From NCBI RefSeq assembly GCF_000241325.1, contig NZ_BAEI01000087.1, forward strand, positions 62,001-126,000: a stretch of 64,000 bases of DNA. The letters run 5' to 3'. Below are positions 8,179 to 18,237 of this stretch, piece by piece. A model generated the notes under the pieces. That model was not told the origin of the DNA, searched no databases, and saw only the letters and a list, made by a program, of their open reading frames with translations. The stretch's first letter is position 1. Every line of letters begins with the position of its first letter. Origin of the DNA: Gordonia polyisoprenivorans NBRC 16320 = JCM 10675 (GTDB lineage: Bacteria; Actinomycetota; Actinomycetes; Mycobacteriales; Mycobacteriaceae). Position numbers and translations under genes: made by a program.

Positions 8179-9214
8179 CGGCGTCGCCCAGGATCTCGCG
8201 AACCCGCGGGATGACCTGGGTGCCATAGAGTTCGACGCTGCGCATCATGGCACGATGCGGCAGTGTGCCGTGGGAGTACTTGAGGTCGAAGCGATCGAGT
8301 CCCAAGGCCCGAACGGTGTGGGCGATCTTGTGCGCCACCGTCTCCGGTGAGCCGACGTAGAGCGAACCGCCGGGTCCGGTCGACCGGTCGAACTCGATGC
8401 GCGTCGGTGCGGGCCAGCCGCGTTCGGCGCCGATTCGCGCCACATACGTGCGGTAGTGCGGCCACAATTCGTCGCGGGCCTGCTCGTCGGTGTCGGCGAC
8501 GTGGCCCGGTGAGTGCACGCCCACCGGGAGATCGGTCGATTTGTCGAACTGTGCCAGTGCCCGCCGATACAGGTCGGCGTACGGCGCGAACCGCAGGGGA
8601 TCGCCGCCGATGATGGCGAGCATCAGCGGTAGGCCGTACCGTGCGGCGCGCACCACCGACTCCGGGCTGCCGCCGACCGCGATCCACGTCGGTAGTGGGG
8701 GAGTCTCGAGTGGGGGGTGGACGGTCTGATCCGTCAACGGTGCGCGGGTGGTCCCGGACCAGGTGATCGGGCGCCCGGTTCGCAAGTGGGCGAACAGATC
8801 AAGCTTGTCGGAGAACAGTTCCTCGTACTGTTCGAGGTCGAAGCCGAACAACGGGAACGACTCGGTGAACGATCCGCGGCCCAGGATGACCTCCGCACGA
8901 CCCGACGACAGCGCGTCGAGTGTCGAGAAGCGCTCGAATACGCGGATCGGATCGTCGGAACCGAGCACGGTCACCGCAGTGCCGAGCCGGATCCGCGTGG
9001 TGCGCGCGGCAACAGCCCCGAGCACCACTTCCGGCGCCGAGACGGCGTAGTCGTCGCGGTGGTGTTCGCCCACGCCGAGGAAGTCGACGCCGACCTCGTC
9101 GGCGAGAACCGCCTGATCGAGCAGGTCGCGGATCGTCTGGGCCGCGGGGTTCGGTGCGCCGGCCTCATCGACCGTCACATCGCCGAAGGTGTCGAGCCCG
9201 AGTTCTACGTTCAC
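8159..9214 (-). CDS. LLM class flavin-dependent oxidoreductase
   Basis: A bacterial-luciferase-like (LLM) monooxygenase/oxidoreductase, probably FMN or F420 dependent, substrate unknown. Family landmarks are LGLDTFGDV at the start, DFLGVGEHHRDDYAVSAPEVVL, TRIRLGTAVTVLGSDDPIRVFE and DALSSGRAEVILGRGS. I chose GTG at 9214 (351 aa) because homologues begin at this strand. The frame stays open to an ATG at 9289, which would add 25 residues unlike the family and has no ribosome site. It is convergent with, and overlaps, egtD by 20 nt. Confidence 0.82.
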   Translation of the reverse strand: MNVELGLDTFGDVTVDEAGAPNPAAQTIRDLLDQAVLADEVGVDFLGVGEHHRDDYAVSAPEVVLGAVAARTTRIRLGTAVTVLGSDDPIRVFERFSTLDALSSGRAEVILGRGSFTESFPLFGFDLEQYEELFSDKLDLFAHLRTGRPITWSGTTRAPLTDQTVHPPLETPPLPTWIAVGGSPESVVRAARYGLPLMLAIIGGDPLRFAPYADLYRRALAQFDKSTDLPVGVHSPGHVADTDEQARDELWPHYRTYVARIGAERGWPAPTRIEFDRSTGPGGSLYVGSPETVAHKIAHTVRALGLDRFDLKYSHGTLPHRAMMRSVELYGTQVIPRVREILGDAVTDARE

Positions 9215-9358
9215 CTCACCGATTGTGCCGAACCGGCGCCCACTGGGGACGTTGGTCGTCAATTGTCCGTCTCGCGGGTCTGATTTCATGTTTTTGTGAG
9301 ATGCTGATTCCGGTCAGAAAACTGACCACGCACTCTGATCTCTTAAGGAGCACTCCCG

Positions 9359-9742
9359 ATGTGGGATTCGTTCTGGAACTTCTTGTGGTCGATGGTGATC
9401 ATCTTCGCGTTCGTCGCGTATCTGATCGTTTTGTGGTACATCATTGCCGACCTGTTCCGCGACCATAAGGCCTCCGGCTGGTCCAAGGCGATCTGGGTGA
9501 TCTTCCTGATCATCCTGCCGTATCTGACGGCGCTCGCCTACCTGCTGGTCAAGGGGCAGGGAATGGCCGAGCGTGCCCAGAAAGCCGCAGTCGAATACAA
9601 GAAGGAATCCGACGATTACATCAAGACCGTCGCGGGAACTTCTCCGGCACAACAGATCGCCGATGCGAAATCGCTTCTCGATTCCGGTGCGATCAACAAT
9701 GAAGAATTCGAGCACCTGAAGGCGAAGGCTCTCGCGCACTGA
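9359..9742 (+). CDS. PLD-N/SHOCT domain membrane protein
   Basis: A 127-aa protein with two membrane helices: MVIIFAFVAYLIVLWYII and AIWVIFLIILPYLTALAYLL, separated by an RDHKASGW loop. This is the phospholipase-D N-terminal-like (PLDc_N) pattern. A C-terminal SHOCT motif follows (QIADAKSLLDSGAINNEEFEHLKAKAL), a short module in oligomeric or membrane-associated proteins. Function unknown. A TAAGGAG site precedes the ATG. Monocistronic, ending in a strong hairpin. Confidence 0.85.
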   Translation: MWDSFWNFLWSMVIIFAFVAYLIVLWYIIADLFRDHKASGWSKAIWVIFLIILPYLTALAYLLVKGQGMAERAQKAAVEYKKESDDYIKTVAGTSPAQQIADAKSLLDSGAINNEEFEHLKAKALAH

Positions 9743-9747
9743 GCCCG

Positions 9748-9805
9748 ATCACCACAGACGACCGCCCGCTTCGAATCATCGACACGGGCGGTCGTTCTCG
9801 TGATC
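9748..9805. terminator. Intrinsic terminator after the SHOCT gene
   Basis: An 11-bp perfect stem (ACGACCGCCCG with CGGGCGGTCGT, 9758-9768 and 9785-9795) with a 16-nt loop and a short T-rich tail, nested in an outer GATCAC/GTGATC pair. It sits between convergent genes and may serve both directions. Confidence 0.7.
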
Positions 9806-9830
9806 AGGGTCGACGGTGGATCGGTGTGCG

Positions 9831-10628
9831 CTACAGGCTCTCCGGTTCGGAGACGAACGGATGGTCGGTGTGCCCGACGAGGTCGGCGACCGAGGCGATG
9901 ACGCGTGTGGGACGGTACGGGTAGAGCTCCACCGACTCCGGCGTCGAGATGCCCGAGAGCACCAGGATCGTCTGCAGACCCGCCTCGAGACCGGAGATGA
10001 CGTCGGTGTCCATCCGGTCACCGATCATCAGGGTGTTCTCCGAGTGGGCCCCCATCCTCCGCAACGCCGAGCGCATCATCAGCGGATTCGGCTTGCCCAC
10101 GTAATACGGGTCGCGGTTGGTGGCCCGGGTGATGAGTGCGGCGACCGCACCGGTCGCCGGCAACGAGCCCTGGGTGGACGGTCCGGTCGCGTCCGGGTTG
10201 GTCGCGATGAACCGGGCGCCGCGCTCGACGAGCCGGATCGCGGTGGTGATCGCCTCGAACGAATAGGTCCGCGTCTCGCCGAGGACCACATAGTCGGGGT
10301 CGACATCGGTGATGACATAGCCGATTTCGTGCAGGGCGGTGGTCAGCCCGGACTCACCGACCACATACGCCGAGCCGTTCGGCCGTTGGGTGTCGAGGAA
10401 GCGGGCCGTCGCCAGTGCCGAGGTCCAGATGGCATCCTCGGGGATGTCGAGGCCGGTCCGCAGCAGGCGCGCACGCAGGTCGCGTGGCGTCCGGATCGAG
10501 TTGTTGGTGAGCACGGTGAACGGAATCCCGTTGTCGCGTAACTCCGCAATCAATGCGTCGGCGCCGGGGATCAGGTGCTCCTCGCGGATGAGCACGCCGT
10601 CCATGTCCATGAGGTAGTTCCAACTCAT
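9831..10628 (-). CDS. HAD-IIA family hydrolase
   Basis: A haloacid-dehalogenase phosphatase of the IIA (NagD-like) class, 265 aa. Motif I is MDMDGVLIREE; motif II is FTVLTNNS; motif III/IV is IGDRMDTDVISGLEAG after YVGKPNPLMM. The substrate is a small phosphorylated metabolite not predictable from sequence. The start at ATG 10628 gives a protein beginning at the catalytic strand; the longer open frame upstream is not family-like. It is divergent from the VOC gene. A second HAD-IIA protein is encoded at 44483-45280. Confidence 0.88.
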   Translation of the reverse strand: MSWNYLMDMDGVLIREEHLIPGADALIAELRDNGIPFTVLTNNSIRTPRDLRARLLRTGLDIPEDAIWTSALATARFLDTQRPNGSAYVVGESGLTTALHEIGYVITDVDPDYVVLGETRTYSFEAITTAIRLVERGARFIATNPDATGPSTQGSLPATGAVAALITRATNRDPYYVGKPNPLMMRSALRRMGAHSENTLMIGDRMDTDVISGLEAGLQTILVLSGISTPESVELYPYRPTRVIASVADLVGHTDHPFVSEPESL

Positions 10629-10701
10629 GGTGCCAACGCTACGGGGTGGCGACCTGCCGTGGCGACCCGTTCCCTCGAGTGGTCCACCTATGATGAGCAG
10701 C

Positions 10702-11061
10702 ATGGAGCTCTCGCGCGCGGTACCCATCCTGACGGTCGACGATCTCGATGCCGCGGTGCGGACCTACCGCACCGTTCTCGGGCTCGACGTGCTGATGAAC
10801 CTCGGGTGGATCGCCACGCTGGGCACTGCCGGGACCGCCGGTGGCGGCACCGCCCAGTTCAGCGTGATGACCCGTGATGCCACCGCGCCGGTGAATCCGG
10901 TTGCCTCACTGGAGGTTTCCGACGTCGACCGGGCTTACGCGGACGCAGTCGCCGAAGGTGTCGAGATCGTGCATCCGCTGACCGACGAGGAGTGGGGCGT
11001 GCGCCGTTTCTTCTTCGCCGACGCCGGTGGCAACGTCGTCAACGTGCTGTCACACGCTTGA
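10702..11061 (+). CDS. VOC (glyoxalase/bleomycin-resistance) family protein
   Basis: A 119-aa protein of the vicinal-oxygen-chelate fold, two beta-alpha-beta-beta-beta modules. It carries VPILTVDDLDAAVRTYRTVLGLD at the N-terminus and EEWGVRRFFFADAGGNVVNVLSH at the C-terminus. Substrate unknown. ATG 10702 is preferred because TATGAT (10689-10694) lies 7 nt upstream, a classic leaderless arrangement; an in-frame ATG at 10690 overlaps that hexamer. Its stop adjoins a 22-bp tandem repeat shared with the thiD end. Confidence 0.82.
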   Translation: MELSRAVPILTVDDLDAAVRTYRTVLGLDVLMNLGWIATLGTAGTAGGGTAQFSVMTRDATAPVNPVASLEVSDVDRAYADAVAEGVEIVHPLTDEEWGVRRFFFADAGGNVVNVLSHA

Positions 11062-11127
11062 TCACCGCGCTGGCGCGCCATGATCACCGCGCTGGCGCGC
11101 CATGATCACCGCGCTGGTGCGCCATGG

Positions 11128-11142
<15 letters not shown>
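11060..11142. repeat. 22-bp tandem repeat between VOC gene and thiD
   Basis: About 3.8 copies of a 22-bp unit, GATCACCGCGCTGGCGCGCC plus AT. The unit contains the 10-bp palindrome TGGCGCGCCA. Copies 1 and 2 are identical, copy 3 has one substitution, and the last partial copy runs into the 3' end of thiD and its stop codon. The array looks like expansion of the thiD 3' end, and its hairpins could terminate both convergent transcripts. Confidence 0.85.
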
Positions 11143-13672
<2,530 letters not shown>

Positions 13673-13680
13673 GAGCGTTC

Positions 13681-13768
13681 TCCCTACGCCGGCATTACCC
13701 GGACAGGTTCGGGCGGTCGGCGACCGCCAGTCGCCCTCTCAGCCCCCGGATCGTGGGAGCCCCCGCGT
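13681..13768 (-). promoter_or_regulatory. TPP riboswitch upstream of thiC
   Basis: On the minus strand the leader carries the thi-box sequences in order: CTGAGAGGGCGACTGG, a GC-rich P3-type arm, then GAACCTGTCCGGGTAATGCC and GGCGTAGGGA just before the thiC start. These are the conserved thiamine-pyrophosphate binding elements. The aptamer ends within about 10 nt of the ATG, so regulation is probably at translation initiation. A TATGGT -10 candidate lies at 13812-13817 on the same strand. Confidence 0.93.
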
Positions 13769-14017
13769 GGTGAAGTTGTGTGAGCTGTGCGCGACGAAGC
13801 GCGCACCCGACACCATACCCGGATTCGCCCGCGCCGGAACCCCCGCCGTGTTGTCACCTTCGTAACCGGGTTGACCTGAGGTTGTTTCATCGCGACGCCT
13901 TGCGCCTACGTAACCGTAGGGTATGGTGTGACCCGGATCACAGAGGTGGGTCCGTCGTCGGAGGGGCGCCGACGACTCGAATTTCGTTGTCGTGTCACCG
14001 CGACGTGATGAGGGGTT

Positions 14018-14374
14018 ATGAACACCATGAATCGCAAACACCGGCATCGCCCGCCGCAGTCGGCGCAATCGATTCTGCAGCAGATCTCCCAGGTCGTGCA
14101 CAATCCGGATCGGGAGCGATTCGAGCTCTGGGTTGCGGGCGATCTCGTCGGCGTCCTGGGTTACTCGATCGAGGAGAAGGACGGTCAGCGCACGGTGACC
14201 GTGCTGCACACCGTCCTCTACGACGAGTACACCGGCCACGGTCTCGGCACGCGGCTCACCCGCGGGGCCCTGGCATTCATCCGGGATCAGAACGCCCGCG
14301 TACGCCCGGTGTGCACATTCACCAAACAGTTCCTCGACGGCCATCCCGGCATCGTGCCGATGGCACCGGTCTGA
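14018..14374 (+). CDS. GNAT family N-acetyltransferase (YidJ-like)
   Basis: A 118-aa compact GNAT-fold protein. It has LWVAGDLVGVLGYSIEE, VTVLHTVLYDEYTGHGLGTRLTRGAL (the acetyl-CoA loop, here GHGLGT) and ARVRPVCTFTKQFLDGHPG, the conserved end of the small GCN5-related family with the catalytic Cys. Acceptor unknown. A GAGGGG site precedes ATG 14018. A TATGGT hexamer at 13922-13927 and an inverted repeat CCTACG-TAAC-CGTAGG just before it are promoter candidates. The last six codons and stop belong to the first copy of a 24-bp repeat. Confidence 0.87.
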   Translation: MNTMNRKHRHRPPQSAQSILQQISQVVHNPDRERFELWVAGDLVGVLGYSIEEKDGQRTVTVLHTVLYDEYTGHGLGTRLTRGALAFIRDQNARVRPVCTFTKQFLDGHPGIVPMAPV

Positions 14375-14473
14375 ACTGTGCCGATGGCACCGGTCTGAAC
14401 TGTGCCGATGGCACCGGTCTGAACTGTGCCGATGGCACCGGTCTGAACTGTGCCGATGGCACCGGTCTGAACT
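14354..14473 (+). repeat. 24-bp tandem repeat, five perfect copies
   Basis: The unit is GTGCCGATGGCACCGGTCTG plus AACT, repeated exactly five times at 14354, 14378, 14402, 14426 and 14450. Copy 1 contains the last codons and TGA of the GNAT gene, so the array is expansion of that gene's 3' end. Each unit contains GTGCC-GAT-GGCAC, so the RNA can form five successive small hairpins. The array stops exactly where the IS remnant begins. Confidence 0.95.
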
Positions 14474-15297
14474 GTTAGCTGTAAGAGGCAAGCACGTTAC
14501 TTACGCCGGTCGGCAGCAGTGACGCTGGTGGTTCTCCGTCGGCGGCGCTGTGTGGCCGGTGGTAGTTGTAGTGGACGTTCCACACGCCAAGGGCTTCTCG
14601 GCGTTGGTCCTCGGAGATCCAGGTACGGGCGTAGAGGAACTCCTCGGAGATGATCCGGTTGTGGCGCTCTACTTTCCCGTTGTGGCGTGGCGTGTAGGGC
14701 GTGATCCGCTGATGCCTTCCAGGGCCTCGGTGTAGGCGAGGCCGGGAGTACCCGTCGATGGCGGAGTGCAGGTAGACGTAGCCGCCGCGCTCCGACTTGC
14801 CTTTGCGGCGCGCAACCTGTCGGGCGCGGTCGCTGTTCTTGCCGTGGGTGCGCCAGCCTCCGCCGTCGGGGATGCGTCCGACCTTCTTCACGTTCGATGC
14901 GGACCATGTGCCCGGGCCGTTTGGCGACGAACTTCTGTGGCTTGCGGCTGTTCTCGCCATCGGGGTCGATGAACCGGCGATGGTTGAGGCCGAGCACCGC
15001 GAGGTGGCGGGTCACTGTACGGCGACTGATCGTCAACCCGTCCATCTGGAGCTCGAAGGTGATTCCAGATGCCGACCATTTGTGGACGCGCGGTCGACCG
15101 GGCCGAGCTCTCCAAAGCGCCGGTACCGGTTGACCCACTTCGAGGCCGTCGCACGGGAGATCCCCATCTCGGCAGCGACGTGCGCGATCGGCCTGGTGCG
15201 AGTCCGTTCAATCAGTCGTCGACGACCTTCAAGTGTCAGCGGGGCGTTGCGATGCGATACGTGACGGTCAATCGGACACCTCAACGGCACCGAACAG
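14472..15297 (-). mobile_element. Degenerate IS481-family insertion sequence
   Basis: Pieces of an IS481-type transposase are spread over several frames on the minus strand. There is an N-terminal HTH (LTLEGRRRLIERTRTRPIAHVAAEMGISRATASKWVNRYRRFG), a middle piece RRTVTRHLAVLGLNHRRFIDPDG, then HSAIDGYSR, and the C-terminal TPRHNGKVERHNRIISEEF with HYNYHRPHSAADGEPPAS. The codon expected to start the protein is GTA. Most of the DDE core between GYSR and TPRHNGKVERHN is deleted. Ends with CTGTT and AACAG (14472 and 15297) followed by loosely matching sequence may be remains of the terminal inverted repeats. Non-functional. Confidence 0.85.
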
Positions 15298-15362
15298 AAC
15301 GAGCCCCGCTCCCGTACCCTCCTGGTGGCCACGGGACGCCCGCGTCAGGTCGTTCATCCGCT

Positions 15363-15776
15363 TCACGCGCTCAGCAGCTCTTCCGCCTTTCGTCGGATCG
15401 CGTCGAGTACCTGGCGAGTCGTCTCTTGCTGGGCCTCGTCGATTCCCTCGACAAGGCCGCGGGTCACTTCGGTTACCGCCGCTCGCGTGGCGGCGAGCTC
15501 GTCGGCTCCCCTCGCGGTCAGCACCTCGCCGCCGTCGACCAGTCCTGCGGAGCGAAGCTCGTCGAGCACGACCTCGAGGTCGTCCGGGTTTGCCTTGAGT
15601 CCTTCTGCCGTCCGCTCCCGCCAGTTGTTGCCCGGCCTCGCAGCACTCACGGCATTGAGGACAACCCAAGCCGAATAGCCGGGGATCAGGGTTGACGACA
15701 AGGCCCGGGCCAGAAGCGCACGCAAGGCGTTCTCGGTAGGTCCGATCACGGTGGGCAAGGGGCGCGCAGATGACAT
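15363..15776 (-). CDS. Winged-helix (MarR-like) protein
   Basis: A 137-aa protein that looks like a diverged MarR-type fold. It has an N-terminal dimerisation helix, a wing-like segment LEVVLDELRSAGLVDGGEVLTARGADELAA, and a C-terminal helix rich in Glu/Ala. It is clearly not transported or enzymatic. ATG 15776 follows AGGAGA. It is divergent from a typical MarR gene and shares a 35-bp palindrome with it. A co-regulator or the actual sensor of the pair is possible. GC and codon use seem lower than in neighbours. Confidence 0.7.
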   Translation of the reverse strand: MSSARPLPTVIGPTENALRALLARALSSTLIPGYSAWVVLNAVSAARPGNNWRERTAEGLKANPDDLEVVLDELRSAGLVDGGEVLTARGADELAATRAAVTEVTRGLVEGIDEAQQETTRQVLDAIRRKAEELLSA

Positions 15777-15791
15777 CAGTTCTCCTAAGAT

Positions 15792-15826
15792 GTTGGTGTA
15801 ACCAATACTGTATTGGTATCACCAAC
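15792..15826. promoter_or_regulatory. 35-bp palindromic operator between divergent regulators
   Basis: Left arm GTTGGTGTAACCAATAC and right arm GTATTGGTATCACCAAC flank a single T; the arms match at 15 of 17 positions. It fills the intergenic space and ends against the ribosome sites of both divergent genes. It is the likely shared binding site of the MarR pair, giving joint autorepression. Confidence 0.7.
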
Positions 15827-15839
15827 AGGAGGCAACGCC

Positions 15840-16259
15840 GTGCCGCCAGATCTCACCTCCCTGCCCACTTGGATTTTGAGCTCGGCTGCGACCAGGTCGC
15901 ACCAAGTGCTTCTGGCACTGCTTGCAAAAGAGGGCGTCAACGGGTACGAGTATCGGTGTCTGTCGGCGCTTGCCGCTGCTGACCAGCTGAGCCAGACGGA
16001 CCTCGGCGCAGCCGCGGCCCTGGACCCCCGAGACGTCACTCACACCGTCCGAGCACTCGAAGACCGCGGCCTGGTCTCCCGTGCCAAAGATCCCAGCCAT
16101 GGGCGCCGTCAACTGGTGTCGCTTACCAGCGATGGCCAGCGGACGGCCAAACGCTTGGCTGACACCATCGTCGAGGTCCAAGATGCCGTGTTCGGCAACC
16201 TGACCCGGAAGGAATGCGCCACGCTCCTTGCCCTTCTCGAGCGCGTCGCTCGGCCCTGA
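15840..16259 (+). CDS. MarR family transcriptional regulator
   Basis: A 139-aa winged-helix protein. It has dimerisation helices at both ends, HTH LSQTDLGAAAALDPRDVTHTVRALEDRGLV and wing RAKDPSHGRRQLVSLTSDGQR. MarR proteins usually repress their own and adjacent genes and respond to phenolic ligands or oxidants. GTG at 15840 sits 7 nt after a perfect AGGAGG; an upstream in-frame TTG lies inside the operator and is rejected. The only adjacent partner is the divergent winged-helix gene. Confidence 0.85.
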   Translation: MPPDLTSLPTWILSSAATRSHQVLLALLAKEGVNGYEYRCLSALAAADQLSQTDLGAAAALDPRDVTHTVRALEDRGLVSRAKDPSHGRRQLVSLTSDGQRTAKRLADTIVEVQDAVFGNLTRKECATLLALLERVARP

Positions 16260-16326
16260 GCAACTCCAGGACGTCAACAACCTCCTGGCCGGCAACAGTT
16301 AGCCGTAACGCCCGGGCGCCTCTCTT

Positions 16327-16345
16327 ATTGGTTAGGCTACCCTGA
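16327..16345. promoter_or_regulatory. IdeR/DtxR-like iron box
   Basis: ATTGGTTAGGCTACCCTGA matches the 19-bp iron-box consensus TTAGGTTAGSCTAACCTAA at 15 of 19 positions, about 38 nt upstream of the siderophore-interacting protein. Placement and target fit Fe(II)-IdeR repression. Confidence 0.75.
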
Positions 16346-16382
16346 CCTCGACACCGACGTTCGAGGAAAGGGGCCGTTTCCC

Positions 16383-17144
16383 ATGGCCGAGACCACACAC
16401 AAGGCGCCGTCGCGCGGGTGGCAGGGGGCGGTTCTCAAACTGCTGCGTGCCGACGATTACGAGTTCACGGTCACCAGCACCGAGAAGATCACCGAGCACT
16501 ACATCCGGCTCGGATTCACCGGCGGTGGTGTGCTCACCGATCGGCCCGTCCATCCCACGATGTGGGTGCGGCTGTGGTTCGAATCGAACGGCAAGGCCCA
16601 TCAGCGTGGCTACACCCTCGCCGACCCGGATCCGGCGACCGACAGTTTCTTCATCGAGTTCGCCGTCCACGACGGTGCGGCACTGCGATGGGCGCTGGCC
16701 GCCAAGCCTGGTGACACCATCAGCGCCACCTTCATGGGCTCCAAGTTCGCGATCCCCGAGCCCGCGCCCGCCGGTTGGCTCGTCGCCGGCGACCCGGCGT
16801 CGCTTCCTGCGATCAACTCACTCCTCGACGCGCTCAGTGCCGCGTCGGGACCGCAGGTCGGCGCGACGATCTGGTTCGAGTACTCCCACGACGACGACCG
16901 TGACCTACCGGTTCGGTTGCGTCCGCAGGACACCATCCACTGGATCGAGCGGGGCGCCGACGGGAGCGCCCTCGTCGAGGCGGTGCGTGCCGCGGCTACC
17001 GCGAAACCCGACCATTTCGGTTGGGTGGCACTCGATTCGGTGAACACCCGGGTCGTCGCCGAGGTGTTCCGCACCGGATTCGGGCTCGGCAAGAAGCGTG
17101 TCAAGGCGTTGGCGTACTGGCAGGTCGACGCGGCCCCGTCCTGA
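16383..17144 (+). CDS. Siderophore-interacting protein (ferric-siderophore reductase)
   Basis: A cytoplasmic flavoprotein (253 aa) that reduces imported ferric siderophore to release iron, using NAD(P)H or F420. The N-terminal FAD-binding barrel carries WVRLWFESNGKAHQRGYTLADPDPAT (RxYT-type flavin motif). The C-terminal SIP domain has GWLVAGDPASLPAINSLLDAL, WFEYSHDDD and the KKRVKALAYWQ end. The ATG follows a GAGGAAAGGGG site. An IdeR-like box in the leader predicts derepression under iron starvation, matching the binding lipoprotein downstream. Confidence 0.92.
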   Translation: MAETTHKAPSRGWQGAVLKLLRADDYEFTVTSTEKITEHYIRLGFTGGGVLTDRPVHPTMWVRLWFESNGKAHQRGYTLADPDPATDSFFIEFAVHDGAALRWALAAKPGDTISATFMGSKFAIPEPAPAGWLVAGDPASLPAINSLLDALSAASGPQVGATIWFEYSHDDDRDLPVRLRPQDTIHWIERGADGSALVEAVRAAATAKPDHFGWVALDSVNTRVVAEVFRTGFGLGKKRVKALAYWQVDAAPS

Positions 17145-17240
17145 TCATTCGCCGGCCGGGACAGGCGAGGCCGGACGGATGACTTCATACGGATGAATCC
17201 CGCCCATCCCCACAAACCGGGCTTGGGTTTGACGCCGTAG

Positions 17241-17259
17241 GCAGGTTAGCCTTTCCTGA
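17241..17259. promoter_or_regulatory. Second IdeR-like iron box
   Basis: GCAGGTTAGCCTTTCCTGA matches the iron-box consensus at 14 of 19 positions; the left half-site AGGTTAGCCT is strong, the right half weaker. It lies about 49 nt upstream of the two-gene unit ending in the ferric-siderophore binding lipoprotein. Confidence 0.6.
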
Positions 17260-17307
17260 ACAGGGGCTTCGGGGGAGTGAAGGTCCTGCTGCCAGGACAG
17301 GAGCACG

Positions 17308-18237
17308 ATGGTGACGCAGGGGTACGGGACACAGGGGCACGGGGCCACATCCGGCTATCCGGGTCAGGCATACGAGAGCCGCGGTTTCGATGCGCCGTAC
17401 GGGGACGACCAGCCGACCGAGCAGCACGCAGCCGCGGCCGCAGAGATCGCCCCGGTAGAGCCGGAGGGCCAAGATCCGGAGGGCCAAGATTTGGAAGGCC
17501 CAGACGAGGACGTGTCGGGCGGCTCGTCCCTCAACTGGCCCACGGTGCTGGCGTCGGCGGGTGTCGCCGCGGTGATCTCGGCACTCATCGTCACGATCGG
17601 GGTGGTCGGGTTGCTCCTGGTCGACAACCGCAACGGACTGCAGAACACGGCCGCGCAGCCGACGGTGGTGAACCTCGGGGGCGCGCAAACCGCGCAGGCA
17701 CCGGCGGCACCGGGTGCAGCGGCGCCCTCGGCACAGGCGCCGGCAGGTCAGGTGCCCGCCGCGGCTCCGACCGAGGCCGTCCCGCCGGCGGCCGGTGCCG
17801 TGACCCCGACCGCGGTGGCTCCCGCGCAGCCGGCTGCACCGCAAGCCGGCGCACCGCAGGCCACCGCGCCCGCGGCGGTCACCCCGGCGGCACTGACGCC
17901 GGCGCAGTTGACCACCAAGATCAAGCTCGTGATGAACACCGGCGCACCCCGCGCCACCCGCGCCGCCGAACTCCAAGGCGGTCAGCAGGCACTGACCTCG
18001 GTCGACGCCGTGTCGAGGTTGTTGGCCGCATATCCCAATTCCGGGTTCAGCTATCAGATCATCGGCCCGGTGACCGTCAGCGGTACCACGATGAATGCGC
18101 AGCTTCAGATGTCCTTGGTGGGCAACGGGTCTCGCTACAAACCGATGAGATGGCTCTGGCTGGACGGCAAGTGGAAGCTGTCCAACGAGAGTGTCTGCGG
18201 CATCGCCTCGTACGCCATGATCCCGTGCTCGGTGTGA
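17308..18237 (+). CDS. Membrane-anchored MTB12-like protein with Ala/Pro-rich linker
   Basis: A 309-aa protein. A cytoplasmic N-terminus has a short EGQDP-type repeat (about 52-62), and one membrane helix follows (VLASAGVAAVISALIVTIGVVGLLLV). A ~95-residue Ala/Pro-rich wall-spanning linker leads to a C-terminal domain of about 110 aa resembling the mycobacterial low-molecular-weight antigen MTB12 (LTTKIKLVMNTGAPRATRAAEL, then QMSLVGNGSRYKPMRWLWLDGKWKLS). Topology is N-in, C-out. It overlaps the siderophore lipoprotein by GTGA and lies behind an IdeR-like box, so a role at the envelope during iron limitation is inferred. Confidence 0.75.
   Translation: MVTQGYGTQGHGATSGYPGQAYESRGFDAPYGDDQPTEQHAAAAAEIAPVEPEGQDPEGQDLEGPDEDVSGGSSLNWPTVLASAGVAAVISALIVTIGVVGLLLVDNRNGLQNTAAQPTVVNLGGAQTAQAPAAPGAAAPSAQAPAGQVPAAAPTEAVPPAAGAVTPTAVAPAQPAAPQAGAPQATAPAAVTPAALTPAQLTTKIKLVMNTGAPRATRAAELQGGQQALTSVDAVSRLLAAYPNSGFSYQIIGPVTVSGTTMNAQLQMSLVGNGSRYKPMRWLWLDGKWKLSNESVCGIASYAMIPCSV

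Noticed and set aside
14354-14473. CRISPR array
   Set aside because: The five 24-bp units are contiguous with no spacers and begin inside a GNAT coding sequence; no cas genes are present.
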